A stretch of DNA of 9,118 bases, taken from contig DBTW01000103.1 of the NCBI GenBank assembly GCA_002307245.1, positions 20,144 through 29,261 of the forward strand, in the 5' to 3' direction. The translations under genes and the position numbers were made by a program. Positions 6,295 through 9,118 of this stretch are shown here, in pieces. Source of the DNA: Spirochaetaceae bacterium UBA1306. Lineage in GTDB: Bacteria > Spirochaetota > Spirochaetia > Treponematales > Rectinemataceae. How positions within the stretch are numbered: position 1 is the first letter of the stretch; every line of letters starts with the position of its first letter. The notes under the pieces are model-generated. The model searched no databases and was not told the origin of the DNA. It worked only from the letters and a program-made list of their open reading frames with translations.

Positions 6295-7865
6295 GGCCGG
6301 TGACTCCTCTCTAAGCGCGAGATGAACGATACGCAGGCACGCTCGAGATCGAGGGCGGCTGGGGCCGGATTCCCGCCGCCTAGGGCGGCCCGGCGCGAGG
6401 CCGCGTAGTCGACGATATCGATGGACCGGAGCAGCTCCGCGATGCCGCGATCAGGCAGGCGGCCCCGGCCCATGTCGGCGGCGGCCGCCGCGGCCCTCTC
6501 CTTCCAGGAAGCGAGCCGCTCCGAAAGGAACGCGTTGCGCGACTGAGCTTCCGGAAGGGAGAGCTCCTGGGCCAGGGGGCGCTCTCGACCGGAGCTTGCG
6601 GCGACGAGCTCCGAAAAGCCCCGGGCGTCGAGCGCGCCGAATCCGGGAAGCTCGACGGGCGAGGGATAGAGGCGGAAGAGGCGGCCTGCCATGGAAAGGG
6701 CGTCCAGCCTCAAGGCCGAGGCGTATGCGAGGAGGCTTCGAGAGCTTCGCCAGGCTCCGCCAGGCAGGGGCAGGGGCGAGGAGGCCATGCCCCTTTGCCA
6801 TGTCCTGCCCTCCTGGGGCGAGAGGCGCGAGACGCCTGCGGAGAGGATCGAGTCGAAGCCATGGGGGCTTGCATGGTCGATGGCGCCGATCGAGGCGAGG
6901 TCGAGCCCCGCAGCGATGACGGGGCCGCTAGTCAGGCGCGAGGCCAGGCGGAGGGCCGTCCCGCTCACGGTGCCGTGGGCGGGTATGGCGAGAGGTCGCG
7001 ATCCGAGGCCCGGCAGGAGCTCTGACTCGGCGAAGCTGCCTTGGTCCAGGAGAAGGATGGGTGAGCTGCCGTAGATTGAGGCGGAGGGGAGTGCGGTCAA
7101 GGCGGTCGCGAGGGGAAGCGGGTGCGACGCGAGGGAGTACAGGTGGAGCCGGCTCCAGTAGCCTCCATCGGTGGACACGACGATATCGGGTTCCAGGCCG
7201 GCGGCCCGGCAGGCGGCGAGAGCCGAGGATACCGCGATCGCGTAAAAGCTCCGGGGGGAGCCGGCTATCGAGGAGAGGGCCGGGCGGAGACTCGGCCCGG
7301 CGGCCACGATGAGCACAGGGGCCTCCGTGGGAGAGGCGATGCAAGCCCTGCCAGCCTGGAGAAAAGAGGCGCAGGCGTTGGCTATCCATCGCTTGCCCAT
7401 GGACTTGACCGTGGCTGTTGACGAAGCCAGTCGGTCGAGTGAGGAGGCGACCGCCTTCCTGGCCGCCGATGCCGCCTCAGGAAAGGCCCTGATGGCGGGC
7501 TCCCATTCGAGGACGGCTACGCCCGAGATCGAGTCCTCGTCCAGGCATGTGTCGACGAAATCCTCGAGCCCTATGCCGGACGATGGGTACCAGGACGCGT
7601 CGGGCTCGCCCAGGGCCAGGCCCGAGAAGTCGCTCGAGAACTGGATTGATACGATGCGGGCGCCTGGGAGGATGGAACGAATCGCTGGGGATAGGTAGTC
7701 GAGGCAGGGGCCGAGCAGAAGAACCGAGGAGGGGCGGGACTCGCCGATCGATGATAGCGCGAATCGCCGAGCCTCGCGATCGGGTTCATAGCGCGAATGG
7801 AGCCAAACGCCGCGTGCGGAGCAGGTAAGGCCGCCGCTGCGCGAGTGAATGAGAGAAAGCTCCAT
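6291..7865 (-). CDS. DUF115 / MptE-like (Maf family) protein, divergent copy
   Basis: A 524-residue protein with the same core as the gene downstream of it but clearly diverged. Core motifs are AAGPSL at 188-193, AVSSALAACRAAGLEPD at 211-227 followed by VVSTDGGYW at 229-237, HGTVSGTAL at 297-305 in place of the GGN motif, and AAGLDLAS at 318-325 in place of GADFSYP. The N-terminal part has a strand VLLLGPCLDYL at 48-58 where its partner has a GxGxG loop, so that loop is lost here. The C-terminal quarter is alanine- and arginine-rich and probably helical. ATG 7865 lies one base after the preceding stop (TGA-C-ATG) with no strong ribosome site, so translation is probably coupled. Its end overlaps the next start by four bases. 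The pair looks like an old duplication, possibly forming a heteromer or handling different substrates; that is inference. Confidence 0.87.
   Translation of the reverse strand: MELSLIHSRSGGLTCSARGVWLHSRYEPDREARRFALSSIGESRPSSVLLLGPCLDYLSPAIRSILPGARIVSIQFSSDFSGLALGEPDASWYPSSGIGLEDFVDTCLDEDSISGVAVLEWEPAIRAFPEAASAARKAVASSLDRLASSTATVKSMGKRWIANACASFLQAGRACIASPTEAPVLIVAAGPSLRPALSSIAGSPRSFYAIAVSSALAACRAAGLEPDIVVSTDGGYWSRLHLYSLASHPLPLATALTALPSASIYGSSPILLLDQGSFAESELLPGLGSRPLAIPAHGTVSGTALRLASRLTSGPVIAAGLDLASIGAIDHASPHGFDSILSAGVSRLSPQEGRTWQRGMASSPLPLPGGAWRSSRSLLAYASALRLDALSMAGRLFRLYPSPVELPGFGALDARGFSELVAASSGRERPLAQELSLPEAQSRNAFLSERLASWKERAAAAAADMGRGRLPDRGIAELLRSIDIVDYAASRRAALGGGNPAPAALDLERACVSFISRLERSHRP
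6304..6309 (-). promoter_or_regulatory. Ribosome binding site supporting the TTG start at 6294
   Basis: Minus-strand GAGGAG, inside the final codons of the upstream DUF115 gene, sits nine bases before TTG 6294. It favours the TTG start over any later start codon. Confidence 0.6.
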
Positions 7866-7866
7866 G

Positions 7867-8865
7867 TCAATCGTGGAGGAATCGCGTCAGGCTGTCGAGG
7901 GCGTCCTCGGAAGAGTTATCCAGGCGCATCGCCCTCGCCGAAGGAGGCGCCGCCGCCGAGAGGAATGGAATGATCCTACGGAGGGTCTTCGAGAACTGGA
8001 AGAGGACTAGGTCCGGATCGGAGGGCGAGGACGAGCCGAGGATGCAGGCGACGGAAGTATCGCCTGAGGCGAAGGCGGCGCCACCCTGCGAGAGGATCCT
8101 GGAGCAGGCCGCGAGCAAGATGGATCGGCAGGTTTCCGGGCGGACGCAGCGAAGGCTTTCGTCGTAGGAGGCCGCGGGAGGAAGATCTAAGCGGAAGACC
8201 GTCGATACCGGATACTTCCTGGAAAGGTCGAGAATATCGCGGGGGGCTTGGGAAGAAGAACTGGACATGGAAAGGGCGGGTAGATTCGAGCCTACGGACG
8301 CAAGGAGTCGGCCGAGCCTCTCGAGAAGGCCCGATGGCGTGGATTCGAGCCGGTCATCGTGGTAGATCCACAGTCCGGCTAGGCATGAAGCGGACCATAT
8401 CGACGTGGCGCGAAGCGGCAATCCCTGCTGAACGCCGAGGACTTGGCCCACGAGGGCTCGCGCCTCGCTGCCGAGCGGATCGCTGGGCAACGAGGAAAAA
8501 GGGGCTATGGAGGCAGGTATCGAGTCATCGGAGCTAGCGGGAAAGCCGAGCCCGGCGGCGAGAGCCAGGAATTCGCCCTTCGGTATGAAGAGGGAAAGTG
8601 CCGCGAGGGGCAATGATTCGGAAAGCCTCGACCAGGCGAGGAGCAGGGAATCGTGAAAGGGCGGGAGCTCCGCGAGGCTTTTCTCGAGATCTTCCCAAGC
8701 ATCGGAAGGAAAGGGCTGGTGCAAAGCGTTGGATGAGGACTCGGAAACAGCCATAGAGATAGACTCGTTCGCGGCAGCCGTCGCCTTCGCGAAGAGGCTG
8801 CCGTGAGCGGTCAGCGGAGTCTCTTTAATAGGCTTGCCGCTGGTCGCCTTCTCGAGGAGGCTCAT
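7867..8865 (-). CDS. Hypothetical protein, possible GAF-like and degenerate GGDEF-like parts
   Basis: A 332-residue soluble protein that I do not recognise. The ATG at 8865 is chosen because it follows the upstream stop by one base (TGA-A-ATG); the frame stays open further upstream, to 8988, but that stretch is the upstream gene in another frame. Residues 1-55 are polar, Ser/Ala-rich and probably disordered. Residues 60-195 alternate helix and strand, with PLAALSLFIPKGEFLALAAG at 86-105 recalling the first strands of GAF-like sensor domains. A Ser-rich linker (198-206) precedes a C-terminal part with VFRLDLP at 223-229, ILLAACSRILSQ at 249-260 and FASGDTSVACILG at 265-277, which could be a worn GGDEF-type fold without any active-site motif. 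Both comparisons are weak. Position just before two DUF115 genes, almost without gaps, suggests a shared process, perhaps as a regulator or scaffold. Confidence 0.75.
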   Translation of the reverse strand: MSLLEKATSGKPIKETPLTAHGSLFAKATAAANESISMAVSESSSNALHQPFPSDAWEDLEKSLAELPPFHDSLLLAWSRLSESLPLAALSLFIPKGEFLALAAGLGFPASSDDSIPASIAPFSSLPSDPLGSEARALVGQVLGVQQGLPLRATSIWSASCLAGLWIYHDDRLESTPSGLLERLGRLLASVGSNLPALSMSSSSSQAPRDILDLSRKYPVSTVFRLDLPPAASYDESLRCVRPETCRSILLAACSRILSQGGAAFASGDTSVACILGSSSPSDPDLVLFQFSKTLRRIIPFLSAAAPPSARAMRLDNSSEDALDSLTRFLHD

Positions 8866-8866
8866 T

Positions 8867-9118
8867 TCACACCAAACCCAGTTCCTCGAAGAGCTTTTTA
8901 TACGTGTCGAAATATTCCGATCGGGCGAATTCCTCGATTTTTTCCTCGGGCAGCGAATCGAGGAGCTTGTCGAGATAGGAGAGTACACTGCGGATTTCGG
9001 ACTTAAGGCGATCGCCGTCCTCGCCTTGCTTGGGGGACTCGGCCTCTACGGCGACGGGAGCCTTGGCGGGCGTGGCCTTGGGGCGGGCGGATATGGGCTC
9101 GGGTTCGGGTTCGGGTTC
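8867..9118 (-). CDS. C-terminal end of an acidic hypothetical protein (partial)
   Basis: Eighty-three residues and a stop codon are present; the rest lies beyond the right edge. The piece begins with a Glu-Pro repeat (EPEPEPEP), continues through a Lys/Pro/Ala-rich linker (SARPKATPAKAP), and ends in a compact charged helical module: SEIRSVLSYLDKLLDSLPEE, then a helix with EEFARSEYFDTY and the terminus KKLFEELGLV. The flexible linker followed by a neat helical tail suggests a C-terminal docking module on a larger protein, similar in feel to tails seen in other spirochaete proteins, but I cannot name the family. It is the first gene of the operon that is visible here, with its stop one base from the next ATG. 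The operon promoter is not in the window. Confidence 0.75.
   Translation of the reverse strand, partial: EPEPEPEPISARPKATPAKAPVAVEAESPKQGEDGDRLKSEIRSVLSYLDKLLDSLPEEKIEEFARSEYFDTYKKLFEELGLV
9095..9118 (-). repeat. Hexanucleotide tandem repeat encoding Glu-Pro
   Basis: Four hexamers (plus-strand GGGCTC, then GGGTTC three times) run to the window edge and may continue. They encode EP dipeptides in the partial protein. The repeat could vary in copy number without shifting the frame. Confidence 0.7.

Noticed and set aside
6691..7698. Several plus-strand frames of 76-129 codons opposite the divergent DUF115 gene.
   Set aside because: All are Arg/Gly-rich antisense shadows and overlap one another; the minus-strand gene has DUF115 motifs.
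4576..7865. Folate or methanopterin biosynthesis role for the DUF115 pair.
   Set aside because: MptE activity is known from archaea; bacterial relatives with this layout are better known as Maf-type proteins, and no pterin pathway gene is in the window.
8866..8988. Upstream extension of the 7867-8865 gene by 41 codons.
   Set aside because: The extra residues are Ser/Arg-rich and lie over the C-terminal end of the preceding gene in a different frame; ATG 8865 directly after that stop is the natural start.

Overview
The window reads as chromosomal DNA from a high-GC, free-living or commensal spirochaete of the Spirochaetaceae/Treponemataceae type. This is a judgement from protein character: a relaxed spirochaete-like lipobox, two MptE/Maf-like DUF115 proteins side by side, and several conserved-looking proteins of a kind familiar from treponemes. 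No rRNA or other marker gene is present to prove it. Coding density is very high and nearly all sequence is in genes. No tRNA, rRNA, CRISPR array, insertion sequence or phage gene is seen, and no stretch over 300 bases lacks a gene.

Left part (1-2037): a plus-strand response-regulator diguanylate cyclase (88-1353) with a degenerate receiver, a complete receiver and a GGDEF domain with GGEEF active site and RxxD inhibitory site. Its end overlaps, tail to tail, the end of a minus-strand gene (1328 to about 1993) for an unrecognised protein with faint resemblance to the 2H phosphoesterase fold. Between that gene and the next lies a short region holding two candidate promoters that overlap and face apart.

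Middle part (2038-4556): a two-gene plus-strand operon. The first gene encodes a protein resembling nucleotidyltransferase-fold DUF4037-type proteins. The second overlaps it by four bases (ATGA) and encodes a probable lipoprotein with a HESTH zinc-metallopeptidase motif and a downstream NEF glutamate.

Right part (4576-9118): a minus-strand operon of at least four genes, converging on the middle operon with only 19 bases between stop codons. In transcription order these are the C-terminal end of an acidic Pro/Glu-linker protein (cut by the window edge), a protein of unknown function with possible GAF-like and GGDEF-like remnants, a divergent DUF115 protein, and a more canonical DUF115 protein starting at TTG. 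The junctions are 1-base gap, 1-base gap and 4-base overlap, so the proteins are probably made together. DUF115 proteins include archaeal MptE (6-hydroxymethylpterin diphosphokinase) and the bacterial Maf proteins tied to flagellin glycosylation. Flagellin or surface glycan modification is the likeliest theme, but no sugar-biosynthesis or flagellar gene lies in the window to confirm it.
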